Part shown: positions 52,982 through 62,693 of the stretch, in pieces
Layout of the letters: each line of letters begins with the position of its first letter
Numbering within the stretch: the stretch's first letter is position 1
Assembly (NCBI RefSeq): GCF_002019795.1
Contig: NZ_KV917381.1
Location: forward strand, 2,512,068-2,576,067
Origin: Bacillus alkalicellulosilyticus
GTDB lineage: Bacteria > Bacillota > Bacilli > Bacillales > Bacillaceae_F
DNA: 64,000 nucleotides
Direction: 5' to 3'
Program-made: the position numbers and the translations under genes
The notes under the pieces: generated by a model
Told to the model about the DNA's origin: nothing
What the model saw: the letters and a program-made list of their open reading frames with translations, nothing else
Database searches by the model: none

Positions 52982-53896
52982 TTATTTAGTAGCTATTAAC
53001 CAGCAGTTTTTTTCTCTATAGTGCGTAGGAGATTGACCGGTATGCTTTACAAAATGTCTATAAAAATGAGATCCATCTTTGTATCCTACTTGTTGCATGA
53101 TTTCGGTTACTGGCAACAACGTATTATGTAATAATGTACTTGCTACTTCCATTCGAATGTTTGTCAAATAGGCTATGACCGATTGCCCTGTATGTTTTTT
53201 AAACTGTTCATTTAAAGATGTTCTGTTCGTTTGATACATTTTGGCTAAATCATCAAGTTTGATTTTCTCTTGGTAATGAACATGTAGATAATAAAGCAAC
53301 GAATTAATTTGTTCTTGTTCGACTCGAGATATTTCTGGAGAATGTGTAACATAATTGCTGTTTTTACATTGATAGATAAGATAAAGGGAAGATAAAACAT
53401 ATGAACGCGCAAGGCAAGGCCAATGCTTTGGTTGTGTATGGAGAACTTGTTGGATCGCTTCAAAATGACTTGAAATTAAACTGGCAGTTGCAGGTTCTAA
53501 ATAAATCCCTTCACACGAGGTCGTTTGTCGGTCAAACAGCATACGTAAGCTCCACTTATCTTGACAGTCCGTTATTGTAAAACCTTCGTCGTCAGATTGA
53601 AAATCAAACGTGAATTTGTGATTGATAACACTTGGATGAAAGTATATCGTCCTGGCCTTAATTGTCGACCCTTGAATAAGCTCGATGGTTTCATTTTCAT
53701 TAAGACAAATCATGGATGGTGTCATAAGAGGATAAATTTGGTTGCCATTCAAGACAACAATTCCTGTACCAGATTCAATAAGAACGAGTCGATAACGACT
53801 TGATGCTTGTTTAACACCAAGCTCTCCTTGCATACTTTGATACTTCATCAGAAATATAAAATCGTTCTTTTCACCGCCTACTGTGACCCAATTCAT
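52982..53896 (-). CDS. AraC family transcription regulator
   Basis: The 304-residue protein has an N-terminal cupin-like sensor (residues 1-165) and the two-HTH AraC domain at ~200-300 (IKLDDLAKMYQTNRTSLNEQ, TEIMQQVGYKDGSHFYRHF). GGGGG precedes the ATG. It is probably an activator for its downstream GNAT gene or for unlinked genes. Confidence 0.88.
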   Translation of the reverse strand: MNWVTVGGEKNDFIFLMKYQSMQGELGVKQASSRYRLVLIESGTGIVVLNGNQIYPLMTPSMICLNENETIELIQGSTIKARTIYFHPSVINHKFTFDFQSDDEGFTITDCQDKWSLRMLFDRQTTSCEGIYLEPATASLISSHFEAIQQVLHTQPKHWPCLARSYVLSSLYLIYQCKNSNYVTHSPEISRVEQEQINSLLYYLHVHYQEKIKLDDLAKMYQTNRTSLNEQFKKHTGQSVIAYLTNIRMEVASTLLHNTLLPVTEIMQQVGYKDGSHFYRHFVKHTGQSPTHYREKNCWLIATK

Positions 53897-54077
53897 TGTA
53901 CATCCCCCGCTTTTTCATACTCTTCCCCCATTATACCTAACAGCTGTCATCTTGTATTAGTGTGTTTTGTCACAGGACTATTTACTTATATCAACCAAAT
54001 ACATATATCATATTTAGTTTTTTCCTAACTATTAGTATAATTAATTCAACACTTTGAAAGTGAAAGGTAATTTACTT

Positions 54078-54545
54078 ATGCCTCTAATCAAACATGAAAT
54101 TTATATCCATGCACCTATCGATGTTTGTTTTGACCTTGCGAGAAACGTGGATATCCACACAAAGACAACAAGTAAAACAAAGGAAAAAGCAGTTGCTGGC
54201 GTTACAGAAGGATTGCTAGAAAATGGCGACACCGTTACGTGGGAAGCTATCCATCTAGGAGTAAAACAAAGAGTAACAGCTAAGATAATTGAAATGGAAA
54301 AACCGTATAATTTTACAGATGTTATGGTAAAAGGAGCATTTCAGTCATTTACACACACACATGAATTTAAAGAAAGTGGTACTGGAACGATTATGTTTGA
54401 TACATTTTCTTATACATCTCCTTTTGGTATTATTGGTGTGCTTGCTGATAAGTTATTTTTAGAAAAATATATGAAGAACTTTATTGTGGACCGAGCAAAA
54501 GCACTAAAAACAATGGCAGAAAGAAACGAAGGATTTAAGTCATAA
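54078..54545 (+). CDS. SRPBCC/START-like protein
   Basis: The 155-residue protein starts at 54078, behind AAAGG. It shows the helix-grip fold of the polyketide-cyclase/START class: EIYIHAPIDVCFDLARNVDIHT, TVTWEAIHLGVKQRVTAKI and FMKNFIV-like C-terminal helix. Such proteins bind hydrophobic ligands. It lies 24 bases before the kinase-like gene, as a probable pair. Confidence 0.85.
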   Translation: MPLIKHEIYIHAPIDVCFDLARNVDIHTKTTSKTKEKAVAGVTEGLLENGDTVTWEAIHLGVKQRVTAKIIEMEKPYNFTDVMVKGAFQSFTHTHEFKESGTGTIMFDTFSYTSPFGIIGVLADKLFLEKYMKNFIVDRAKALKTMAERNEGFKS

Positions 54546-54569
54546 AATAAGGGCGGGGAGGTAAGGAAT

Positions 54570-55067
54570 ATGAAGAAACCGGGAACGCTATACTTTTTCT
54601 GTGGAAAAATGGGTGCAGGAAAATCAACCCAATCAAAAAAAATGGCAATAGAAAAACATGCGGTACTCTTGTCTGAGGACGAATGGCTCTCATCTCTTTA
54701 TCCCAATCAGATTACATCATTTGAGGATTATATAAGATTCTCATCGCAGCTGAAGCCGTTGGTGAAAAAGCATGTCCAAAACATATTAAGTGTTGGTACA
54801 GATGTAGTGATGGATTTTCCAGCTAATACTCAAAAACTGCGAAAGTGGTTTTGGGATATGGCGTCAGAGTTAAACGCAAGCCATCAACTAATCTTCCTTA
54901 ATCTAAATAACGACCAGTGCTTACGCCAAATTGCACAAAGGCGTAACGAACAACCTGAAAGAGCAGCTTTTGATACGGAAGCGGTGTTTAATCAAGTTAC
55001 TAAATTTTTTGAAGCACCAGAAGCATCCGAAGGTTTAAATATTTTGGAGGTTAGCGGAAAAGAATGA
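54570..55067 (+). CDS. P-loop kinase-like ATPase
   Basis: The 165-residue protein opens with TLYFFCGKMGAGKSTQSKKM (Walker A GKMGAGKST) and contains VLLSEDEWLSSLYP and QRRNEQPER as lid-like elements. It resembles zeta-toxin/gluconate-kinase-type small kinases. Substrate unknown. RBS GGGGAGG is good. It ends before a stable hairpin. Confidence 0.85.
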   Translation: MKKPGTLYFFCGKMGAGKSTQSKKMAIEKHAVLLSEDEWLSSLYPNQITSFEDYIRFSSQLKPLVKKHVQNILSVGTDVVMDFPANTQKLRKWFWDMASELNASHQLIFLNLNNDQCLRQIAQRRNEQPERAAFDTEAVFNQVTKFFEAPEASEGLNILEVSGKE

Positions 55068-55079
55068 GATTCGTGTATA

Positions 55080-55116
55080 TAGAGTAGCTACATTCTGTTT
55101 CAGGTAGCTACTCTAT
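55080..55116 (+). terminator. Hairpin terminator
   Basis: AGAGTAGCTAC and GTAGCTACTCT form an 11-bp stem, followed by a short T-run. Confidence 0.8.
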
Positions 55117-55184
55117 TTGGTATAAAATGAAATGTGAGTAAGAAAAGCTTCATTTGTATATAGATGCGCAGTTCCTCTTGTTTA

Positions 55185-55679
55185 TTATTTCTTCTTCACT
55201 GGAATCATCATCGTAAATTCAGGTTCAACATCATAAGGATCCTGCTCCATCGGATACTCTTCGAAGTGGGTTAGTCCATATGCATAATCACCTTCAAATC
55301 CTTGCTGGTCAATCCATGTATATAGGTTCGTGTATGATTGAGAGATGTTTTCCCCTTTCATATGTTTACAGCAGGCATACGTAAGAGAGGGAACTGTCAC
55401 AACAACCATTCCATCTGGTATAGGTGCTTCTGAGCCAACTTCTACCACTGAATAATGAGTAAATCCTTCTTTCCCTGGCATTGCGTGAAAAGACAACCCT
55501 AATAATTGGTCAGGATTTACCGTCTGTGGAATTTCGTTTATTCTCAGTTTTATTTGTTGTTGAATGGCTCGAATTCCTCCCGCTTTGGCTTCAGCAAACG
55601 TTCCTTCCCATTTTAATCCGACCGCTTTGAACGAATTTTTTGTGATGAGTTTCGTTTCGTTTCCTTTAGTCATTTCCAT
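55185..55679 (-). CDS. GyrI-like/AraC effector-binding domain protein
   Basis: The 164-residue protein is a stand-alone ligand-binding (SHV) fold. It has LITKNSFKAVGLKWEGTF, then two repeats ending in EEYPMEQDPYDVEPEFTMMI, without a DNA-binding part. Such proteins bind drugs or inhibit gyrase. Target unknown. Confidence 0.85.
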   Translation of the reverse strand: MEMTKGNETKLITKNSFKAVGLKWEGTFAEAKAGGIRAIQQQIKLRINEIPQTVNPDQLLGLSFHAMPGKEGFTHYSVVEVGSEAPIPDGMVVVTVPSLTYACCKHMKGENISQSYTNLYTWIDQQGFEGDYAYGLTHFEEYPMEQDPYDVEPEFTMMIPVKKK

Positions 55680-55834
55680 TATTTCACCTCTTCACTAATG
55701 ATTACCATTTATTTCTACAATAGTGAAATTGTTTCCTGTTATTTGTGAAAAATGTATGATAAACACATCTAAAGTAGTATAGCTTGAACACTTTTACAAA
55801 TAATGAAAGGGAAATCATACTGGAGGTGTTCAAC

Positions 55835-55975
55835 ATGGAAAAACAACCAAACACTAAAAAAGGAATAAAACCACAACCATACGTTCCAAAAACCTCTGAC
55901 AATGTGAAAAAACAACAAAAATCCCAACCTGCCCAACAAGATGGGTTCCGCTATGATTATGACGATTCCATCTAA
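55835..55975 (+). CDS. 46-residue hydrophilic protein
   Basis: The ATG at 55835 follows GGAGGTGTTCAAC. The peptide is rich in Lys, Gln and Pro (EKQPNTKKGIKPQPYVPK) and ends in RYDYDDSI. It is predicted disordered, with no signal. Function unknown. Earlier in-frame starts lack a ribosome site. Confidence 0.55.
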   Translation: MEKQPNTKKGIKPQPYVPKTSDNVKKQQKSQPAQQDGFRYDYDDSI

Positions 55976-56060
55976 AACAGAAATTAGAGTGTGGACAAAA
56001 TAATGTTTTAGGATTTGTTCCAGGCTCTATTCTATGAGCGTAACCGCCACCAACTAAAAA

Positions 56061-56100
56061 AAGTCCCGTTGTGTATTTCTGACAACGGGACTTTTGGCGA
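56061..56100. terminator. Intrinsic terminator
   Basis: AAAAGTCCCGTTGT and ACAACGGGACTTTT form a 14-bp stem between converging genes. Confidence 0.85.
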
Positions 56101-56107
56101 GTTTAAA

Positions 56108-56443
56108 CTATTGTTTAAACATTTCTTTCACAAGGAAATATCCTCGTAACACTTGGGCCAAATATTCATGAGGTGTCGTCTCTACCTGACCATATCCTTT
56201 TAACGTATATAGGTGAGTGGCATTTGGCAACTCTCTTTTTAATTGCTTACGTAAGCTTTCACCAGAATCATCGGCATCTACAAGGATATATACATCTTTA
56301 TCCTCAATCGGTAAAATCAGATTTTCAAGTTTTTCGGCACTTAGCGTTCCATACGTACAAACGATATCTACATCTTCCTCTAACACTTGCTTTACTCGCT
56401 TCCGGTCATTGGTGCCTTCTACAATCAACACTTTTTCATCCAT
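56108..56443 (-). CDS. Toprim-domain small protein
   Basis: The 111-residue protein starts at ATG 56443 (AAAGGGTG ahead; a GTG 9 bases earlier overlaps it). The toprim fold is seen as VLIVEGTNDRKRVKQVL and VYILVDADDSGESLRK, with Glu and DxD metal residues. It resembles primase/RNase M5-type toprims but is a single domain. Role unknown; RNA or DNA processing is likely. Confidence 0.8.
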   Translation of the reverse strand: MDEKVLIVEGTNDRKRVKQVLEEDVDIVCTYGTLSAEKLENLILPIEDKDVYILVDADDSGESLRKQLKRELPNATHLYTLKGYGQVETTPHEYLAQVLRGYFLVKEMFKQ

Positions 56444-56584
56444 GCTACTCACCCTTTACTTCGATGTCCGTTATCTATATTCAGAAGTTGATATTTTACA
56501 ACTTAAAAAAGAGATGTAAGTAAAAGTTTGTTGATTCAAGCCATTATTTATACAGCCAAAAAAGAAGAGCATGTCCAAGATAAG

Positions 56585-57814
56585 CTACGATTTGATACAG
56601 CATTTCTTAAATTTTTTCCCACTGCCACATGGGCATAACTCGTTTCTTCCTGTCTTTTTATAGCTATTGATATCAACTACCTTATTATTGGTCGTAGGCT
56701 TCATGGAAAAAGGTGCTGTGGGTAAAGGCTGTAGATGCTTCTTTTCTTCATGAAATAGTTCTTTCGGTTTATGTCCCTTAAGCACCCACATTCTCGTACT
56801 ATTATGGATATTCATTAGTTTTTCCGTGATCTGCTCCATGAATTTAAATGATGGAATTTCAAAATGTTCTTGTAAATAATCCATCATTTCTGTTGGAGAA
56901 GCTTCTGTATTAACCTTTACTGTGATATCAAATACAATATCTTCAATATCAGCTTTTGTAAGTGTGAAATGTTGCTGCAATAATTTAATAAATTGCTTTA
57001 TCTCTGGCGTTGTTTCAACAAAGTCTTGTTGCCCGGCTTCAAGCAATTGCTTTTTCGTAAATGGATAGAAGCTTAGGTCATTGCGACGTTGTTGCTCTTC
57101 TGCTAAAAGAGTAGAATTCTCGACCCTGTAATCCTCAAACCCATTTAACACAGGAATGATTTGCTCGTAATATTTGGCTGCAAAAAGTAACGCATCAAGA
57201 AACTCATTTACTGGTACATCCTTGTCTGTATATTTTTTCATCAGTTTCATTAAATTATGAATGTCTAAAAATCCATAATAGTAAAGCATACCATGTGTAA
57301 GTGTAATCCATTCTGTATTGCGACGAACAATCGTTTCTAATTCTGGTCCATCATTTTCCGAAAAGACCTTCTTTATTTCTTCTGTCATATATAAGCCAGG
57401 TTTTCCCTGATACTCTCCCGGAAAAACCAACAATAAGTCTTGAAGGTATTGTACTTTTTGTAGTTCTATATTTTCCGTGTCGGTGTGATAAAAAGAATGT
57501 TTCACTACTTTTTTTACTAAAGAATATGCCTCAACGTCTAGTTTAACTATATTTTCGCTAATTGTAGCTGGAATTTGTTTAACTAACTCTACAATCAGGT
57601 CTTTCTTATTTAATTGACTTACGTTTTTAATTCCAAGGTTTTTACGAATTTTATCAAGATCTGTTTTTGTTACTAAACTAAGTTCATCCGTAAGATAACG
57701 AGGAAGACTCACCTTCTTCAACCATTTCTTCATCATTCCCTCTTGTTCCATAAGAAATGCTTCTAGGATTTCTTCTAGTTCCTCGTCGGTTTTCCCACTT
57801 TTTTGGTATCTCAT
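56585..57814 (-). CDS. SEC-C motif protein
   Basis: The 409-residue protein starts at 57814 behind GGAGGAGAAAGTA. It is mostly helical, and the C-terminal residues NELCPCGSGKKFKKCC form a SEC-C zinc motif as found in SecA and other proteins. Residues ~40-90 (LSLVTKTDLDKIRKNLGIKN) look like a Rho/SAP-type helix repeat. Role unknown; membership in a large family of SEC-C proteins is the only safe statement. Confidence 0.75.
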   Translation of the reverse strand: MRYQKSGKTDEELEEILEAFLMEQEGMMKKWLKKVSLPRYLTDELSLVTKTDLDKIRKNLGIKNVSQLNKKDLIVELVKQIPATISENIVKLDVEAYSLVKKVVKHSFYHTDTENIELQKVQYLQDLLLVFPGEYQGKPGLYMTEEIKKVFSENDGPELETIVRRNTEWITLTHGMLYYYGFLDIHNLMKLMKKYTDKDVPVNEFLDALLFAAKYYEQIIPVLNGFEDYRVENSTLLAEEQQRRNDLSFYPFTKKQLLEAGQQDFVETTPEIKQFIKLLQQHFTLTKADIEDIVFDITVKVNTEASPTEMMDYLQEHFEIPSFKFMEQITEKLMNIHNSTRMWVLKGHKPKELFHEEKKHLQPLPTAPFSMKPTTNNKVVDINSYKKTGRNELCPCGSGKKFKKCCIKS

Positions 57815-57911
57815 TACTTTCTCCTCCGATACATTAGACCTCACCTCTCATTGTAAACAACATTAGCAAAGTTGAACACAAAATAGATAAATTTGCTTTA
57901 AATATTTATAG

Positions 57912-57955
57912 GTTCTTTTCTCAAAGATTGATGCTCTAGCTATTGGTCCGCTCCA
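57912..57955. repeat. Dispersed repeat, copy A
   Basis: TTCTCAAAGATTGATGCTCT followed by AGCTATTGGTCC. A close relative is at 62694-62742. It sits in the 250-base gap between SEC-C and lepB genes. Confidence 0.5.
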
Positions 57956-57980
57956 ATTGCAACAAAGTTTACTGGAATTT

Positions 57981-58013
57981 AAAAAAACAAAAAAGCCATA
58001 TTGATGATATGAC
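57981..58013 (-). terminator. Intrinsic terminator of lepB
   Basis: GTCATAT and ATATGGC pair around CATCA, followed by TTTTTTG and more T on the minus strand. Confidence 0.8.
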
Positions 58014-58068
58014 TTTAAAGACCTTATATTCAACTAAAACCATTTGTTTAGCACGAGGTGTGAACTAA

Positions 58069-58620
58069 CTATTTATCGATTATTTTCATTTCATTAAAAG
58101 GATAAAAAACAATATTTGTTGTTCCTACAACCTGTTCTATTGGAATCGCCCCTATTTCACGACTATCCTTACTATATGGCCTGTTATCGCCCAAAACAAA
58201 TAAATGTCCTTCTGGAACTACATCACTGCCCACAGCCGTTTCTCTTAATGTGAACGTACCCGTTAGAGGTCCCATAACATCTTGTTTTAATTCCTCTAAA
58301 TACGGTTCATCGAAAGGGATATCATTGATATACAATGTATCATCTTTAAACTCAATGCGGTCTCCAGGTAATCCAATTACCCGTTTTATGTAATCCTTAC
58401 TCTCTGTTGGTGAGTGAAATACAACGATATCAAACCTTTTGGGTTCACCTATTTTAGTTACAATCATTCGGTCATGGCTTTGCAAAGTTGGTTGCATTGA
58501 CGCACCATCAACTACAATTGGGCTAAATAGAAAGGTACGAATAATAAAAGCTAAAGCAATTGCAATAAAAAGTGCTTTCATCCAATCCCAAGTCTCATAT
58601 TTATTTTTTGCTTTTTCCAA
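58069..58620 (-). CDS. lepB: Type I signal peptidase
   Basis: The 183-residue protein starts at TTG with GGGAGATG upstream. One N-terminal membrane helix is followed by the catalytic domain: nucleophile Ser41 (GASMQPTL) and general base Lys79 (YIKRVIGLPGD), with the C-terminal signature LGDNRPYSKDSREIG. It removes signal peptides from exported proteins at the outer face of the membrane. SipS/T type, with one TM helix. Confidence 0.94.
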   Translation of the reverse strand: MEKAKNKYETWDWMKALFIAIALAFIIRTFLFSPIVVDGASMQPTLQSHDRMIVTKIGEPKRFDIVVFHSPTESKDYIKRVIGLPGDRIEFKDDTLYINDIPFDEPYLEELKQDVMGPLTGTFTLRETAVGSDVVPEGHLFVLGDNRPYSKDSREIGAIPIEQVVGTTNIVFYPFNEMKIIDK

Positions 58621-58812
58621 TTTCTTTTCATCTCCCTTGATTTATTAACACTTCGTCAAATCACATTATCACTTAGATAAAACACAAACTATAAGTATAA
58701 CTAAACAGCCCTTTCATTGAACAAGCATCTTACAATAATTATAATGTGAGCAGTAATTATTTTCCATCTTTTTATTTGTTTTAACCACAAACATTACAAA
58801 CAGATCGTAATA

Positions 58813-58851
58813 AAGAAGTCCACCAAGGTACTTTCACCTTGACTGGACTTC
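58813..58851 (-). terminator. Hairpin behind the two-component genes
   Basis: AGAAGTCCA and TGGACTTCT plus CAAGGT/ACCTTG form an interrupted 15-bp stem, followed by a weak T-rich stretch on the minus strand. Most of the rest of 58621-58925 is AT-rich without recognisable features. Confidence 0.65.
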
Positions 58852-58926
58852 TACATACATACCTTATTTCTTTCCTGCTCTTAAAAATCGATAGTAAGCC
58901 TTCATTGATTTTCTGTAAGACAAGGT

Positions 58927-58980
58927 AATCATGAAAACTTTACTATTATTCATGAAAAAACGAGGTAATTCATGAAAACA
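58927..58980. repeat. Three phased direct repeats
   Basis: ATCATGAAAAC, TTCATGAAAAA and TTCATGAAAAC occur with CATG at 58930, 58951 and 58971, 20-21 bases apart. The even spacing puts them on one DNA face. They lie between the kinase 3' end and lepB. Confidence 0.55.
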
Positions 58981-59001
58981 AGCCATAACGATTCATATTT
59001 G

Positions 59002-61185
59002 CTAATTCTTTAACATGAGCTTCACCTTAAATAGGTCACCGTCTACCTCAATTTCTAATTCTCCTTCGTGTAGGTCTATGATTGACTTGGCGATGGCCAG
59101 CCCTAGACCTGAACCTTCTGTATGACGTGAGGTATCGCCGCGTTTAAACCGTTCAAGCATTTCTTCCGTGTTGCCACCTAGTTCATATTTACTAATGTTT
59201 TTAAATGTGATGATTACTGAGTTCTTTGTATCTTCCACTGAGATGTATACCCGTGTGTTTTCAAGTGAATATTTAAGGATATTACCAATCAGATTATCAA
59301 AGACACGCCATAGCTTTTGACCATCAACTGTGACAACAAGAGGATGTTCAGGTTTATTCACTCTCCATTCTAATGTTGATTTTTTTATGGTTTCGTCATA
59401 CTCGGCCAGTGCTTGCTGGAGTAGCTGGCAAATATCAACCGCTTGTTTTTGGAGCTCTATGTTTCCACTTGTCATTTTTGATACTTCAAACAAATCATCG
59501 ATTAAGGATTTTAAACGTTTTGATTTCCGGTCAATAATTTGTATATAGTTCTGACGCTCTTCCTCGTCTACCTCCTGATTTTTTAACAACTCGGTATACG
59601 TAATAATAGAGGTTAAGGGGGTTCGTAAATCATGTGATACATTGGTAATTAATTCTGTTTTCAGTCGCTCACTTTTTACTTGTTCGTTTTCTGACGCTTT
59701 CAAACTTTCTTTAATCGCATTGAGATGAGCAGCATGTTGCGCAAGTACTGAGCGCCCCTTTACAGGCAATTCATCCATACAATCTCCATGATGGAGCTTT
59801 TTAGCGTAATTTAAAATTTGATTAAAGTAACCTACTTGCTTAATCACCGCAAATCCGATTGTAATTCCTATAACAAAAAGGAAAATTAGGTAGAATAGAA
59901 AAAGTTCCAACTCTATAGACGAGATTCCCAGTCCTACACCACATGCAAATACAAGCAGGATTATAATCGAAAATTGTGTACCAACGCGACGGTTTAAAAA
60001 CAGTTGGCTTATTTGAGAAAAAAATCGTTGAAGGTAACTTTTATTCCATTCTTCCTTTAAAACATGAGTATCCTTTGCACTTTCTTTAAGGTACATCCCT
60101 TGAATGTAGAGTAACCCAAGAAAAGGAGCAACAAACATGAATTTCATAATTCTAGTAATTTCATAACTAATGTCATAATAGAGGTAAGAATAACTACTAT
60201 CGACAATAAGTGGGATAGCAAAGATGAATGTAAGAACTAGTAGTATAAATCTTACATCTATCGAAAATCTATGATAAAAGGTTCTCCATTTTTCTAGAAA
60301 CGATGTTCGAATTTCCTTTGTTTTAATGTAAAAAAATAAGAATAGGAACACCGATAAAATGGTTATAATCGAATATACGATAAAAAAGAGTTGTCTATCT
60401 TTAAAATGATAATATTTTTCTACGATAAAATTGTTCGATGAATTCAAAACAGCCACTTCACCAGTAAACATTTTTGGTTTTTGGTTAATTTGTATTTCAT
60501 TTCCTAATTCATCATAAATTGCAACTTGGTGAGCTTGAATAGGTGGAAACGTGGTAGATGGATACTTTTTTAGAAAGAGTACATTCTCATTTTTAGGAAT
60601 TCCAGTTGGTTCAGGTGAATCTAGATTAGTAAAAATCTCACCCGTAACATTATCCTTCAAAAAATACGTAAAATCCAATTCGGAAGTTTGACGATGTGTT
60701 TTTTCTCTCTCTACTTCACGCAGATAGTTTTCTACAGTGTTTCTTTTTTCCTCTAAAATCTTTTCTCTGACATAGTCATCATCGTTAAAAATTTTGGTTA
60801 TGTCTTCTATTTTTTTTTCTTGTTCTTCCATTAGTAATTTCGTATCTTGCTCACTAATTACTTCTGTCTCAAAAAGAAACTCATATTCGCTTCTAATTTG
60901 ATGGATATAATCAGCAAAGTGACCAATGGTATCTCGATAATTTGATATTTCATTTTCACTAACTGTTAGTTCTCCCACTATGTTTTCCAGCACCAAAGGT
61001 TGGATTTCATATTCTATCAACTGCGTAAAGTAATAAAGCTCATCCTCAAAATCTTGAGTTTCAAAATAATCTCCCTTTATTAAAGTGGGTCCATCATTTA
61101 TCATCGTTAAGACTCCACCTAGACCAAATGTAAATAAAACGAGTAACGTGCCAAGGATAATTCTATTTTTCCATTTTGTAGCCAA
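59002..61185 (-). CDS. Sensor histidine kinase
   Basis: The 727-residue protein starts at TTG 61185 inside the 3' end of the regulator gene (23-base overlap). TM1 is at ~8-30. A large extracytoplasmic part (~35-260) precedes six further membrane helices (to ~470). The HisKA box with His518 (NVSHDLRTPLTS) is followed by the HATPase domain (NLIGNILKYS, GSGLGLAIAK). It senses an unknown signal and phosphorylates the response regulator. The long membrane block is unusual. Confidence 0.92.
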   Translation of the reverse strand: MATKWKNRIILGTLLVLFTFGLGGVLTMINDGPTLIKGDYFETQDFEDELYYFTQLIEYEIQPLVLENIVGELTVSENEISNYRDTIGHFADYIHQIRSEYEFLFETEVISEQDTKLLMEEQEKKIEDITKIFNDDDYVREKILEEKRNTVENYLREVEREKTHRQTSELDFTYFLKDNVTGEIFTNLDSPEPTGIPKNENVLFLKKYPSTTFPPIQAHQVAIYDELGNEIQINQKPKMFTGEVAVLNSSNNFIVEKYYHFKDRQLFFIVYSIITILSVFLFLFFYIKTKEIRTSFLEKWRTFYHRFSIDVRFILLVLTFIFAIPLIVDSSYSYLYYDISYEITRIMKFMFVAPFLGLLYIQGMYLKESAKDTHVLKEEWNKSYLQRFFSQISQLFLNRRVGTQFSIIILLVFACGVGLGISSIELELFLFYLIFLFVIGITIGFAVIKQVGYFNQILNYAKKLHHGDCMDELPVKGRSVLAQHAAHLNAIKESLKASENEQVKSERLKTELITNVSHDLRTPLTSIITYTELLKNQEVDEEERQNYIQIIDRKSKRLKSLIDDLFEVSKMTSGNIELQKQAVDICQLLQQALAEYDETIKKSTLEWRVNKPEHPLVVTVDGQKLWRVFDNLIGNILKYSLENTRVYISVEDTKNSVIITFKNISKYELGGNTEEMLERFKRGDTSRHTEGSGLGLAIAKSIIDLHEGELEIEVDGDLFKVKLMLKN

Positions 61186-61855
61186 CTCCCCATACCACCT
61201 TTACGTATCTTGGATTTTTCGGATCAATTTCAATCTTTTCGCGGATTTTCCGGATATGAACAGCCACTGTATTTTCAGCGTTATACCCTGGTTCATTCCA
61301 GACTAATTCATAGATTTGAGTAATAGAATAAACTCTGCCCGCATTGGTCATTAATAACTCTAGTATCTTATATTCAATCGGAGTAAGCTTGACATGCTCA
61401 CCGTGTAACTTCACTTGTTTTGCAGCTGACTCAAGTGTGAGACCATTAATCTCAATAACTTTTTCACCTTTATCATATGTACCTAATGTCACGTATCGGC
61501 GCAGCTGTGATTTGACACGAGCCAATAGCTCTAGTGGGTTAAATGGTTTACTCATGTAATCATCGGCACCCACCTGTAATCCTAGTATTTTATCAATATC
61601 TTCTGTTTTTGCACTAAGAATAATAATTGGGATGTTTTTCTTTTCTCTTATTTTCAGAGTCGTTGTAATACCATCTAACCGCGGCATCATCACATCTAGT
61701 ATGACGAGATGGATTTCATGTTGCTGAAGCTTTTCGATCGCTTCTATACCATCACTAGCTTTTATTGCATCTATTCCTTCGTTTTTCAAATAGATTTCAA
61801 TGCCATCTCGAATTTCTTTTTCATCATCTACAACGAGTACCGTGTACTTGTTCAC
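61163..61855 (-). CDS. OmpR-type response regulator
   Basis: The 230-residue protein starts at GTG 61855 behind GGGGTG. The receiver shows VLVVDDEKEIRDGIEIYLK, phosphoacceptor Asp in LVILDVMMPRLDG and Lys in MSKPFNPLELLARV. The C-terminal winged helix is at ~130-230 (YSITQIYELVWNEPG). It is the partner of the overlapping kinase. Targets unknown; the phased repeats near 58.93 kb are a candidate binding site. Confidence 0.93.
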   Translation of the reverse strand: MNKYTVLVVDDEKEIRDGIEIYLKNEGIDAIKASDGIEAIEKLQQHEIHLVILDVMMPRLDGITTTLKIREKKNIPIIILSAKTEDIDKILGLQVGADDYMSKPFNPLELLARVKSQLRRYVTLGTYDKGEKVIEINGLTLESAAKQVKLHGEHVKLTPIEYKILELLMTNAGRVYSITQIYELVWNEPGYNAENTVAVHIRKIREKIEIDPKNPRYVKVVWGVGYKMEK

Positions 61856-61910
61856 TATAATCACCCCATCCTATTTATACCATATCTATCCAAAAATACT
61901 AGATAGCAAA

Positions 61911-62513
61911 TTAGTGGTGGCAATGAACTTCTGTCCAATGCTTTCGTACCACTACTATGACTGAAGAAAACGCCATTACAATGACTAGACCTATGCCAAG
62001 TTCATAGAGATGCGACCCTATTACTTCAATCTTTGAGCCAAACCATTTCCCGACTAGAAATAACGTAAGTGTCCAGACAAAGGCAGTACCGTATGAGTAG
62101 CGCGCAAAGCTAGGAAACGAAAAACGGTGGACTCCGATTACAAAAGGAACGAGATGACGAACAATCGGTAATACATAACAAAAAGCTGTTGCATACGTGC
62201 CATACCTATGAACAATGTAAGTTGCTTTCGACACGATAGGTGTCACTCTTTCAAATTTGGTTAGCCGTGTCATCAAACGATGTCCACAGGTCCTACCTAG
62301 TAGAAATAAAATCGTAGCATTTAAAGTCACCGTACCATAGATAATAAGAAACGTTAGTACTGGGTTCAAATAGGTGGTTTCTGAAAGAAATCCCCCTGTC
62401 ATTACTACTACTTCATTTGGTATTGGTAACCCGAGTAAACAAATATAAAAGGACAAAAACAAAGTCACATACCCAGACTGGTTAATGAGTTCTACAAACC
62501 CGTTACTATCCAC
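61911..62513 (-). CDS. DedA family membrane protein
   Basis: The 200-residue protein starts at GTG 62513. It has the DedA signature: LGLPIPNEVVVMTGGFL and YCYVLPIVRHLVPFVIG-like loops, with about five helices. Members flip undecaprenyl phosphate or phospholipid. Located 55 bases upstream of the response regulator gene on the same strand. Confidence 0.88.
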   Translation of the reverse strand: MDSNGFVELINQSGYVTLFLSFYICLLGLPIPNEVVVMTGGFLSETTYLNPVLTFLIIYGTVTLNATILFLLGRTCGHRLMTRLTKFERVTPIVSKATYIVHRYGTYATAFCYVLPIVRHLVPFVIGVHRFSFPSFARYSYGTAFVWTLTLFLVGKWFGSKIEVIGSHLYELGIGLVIVMAFSSVIVVVRKHWTEVHCHH

Positions 62514-62579
62514 CCTAATCCCTCTTCTCTTTTATTCATACACTGATTGTATCTAGTAAAAATAAAGAATTACGTACTG

Positions 62580-62610
62580 AAAATCTTATGAATTTCTTAA
62601 GATTCTTTAA
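62580..62610. terminator. Hairpin in the DedA upstream gap
   Basis: AATCTTA and TAAGATT form a 7-bp stem around TGAATTTCT. Downstream, the 361-base gap (62514-62874) also holds repeat copy B; otherwise nothing is recognised. Confidence 0.35.
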
Positions 62611-62693
62611 AATAATAAGCCAACCTTTTAGAGCAGCCCTGAGCCATTGCCAGGCCACACTCTCTTCAATAAAGATTTCGTTTTTTATATAGC

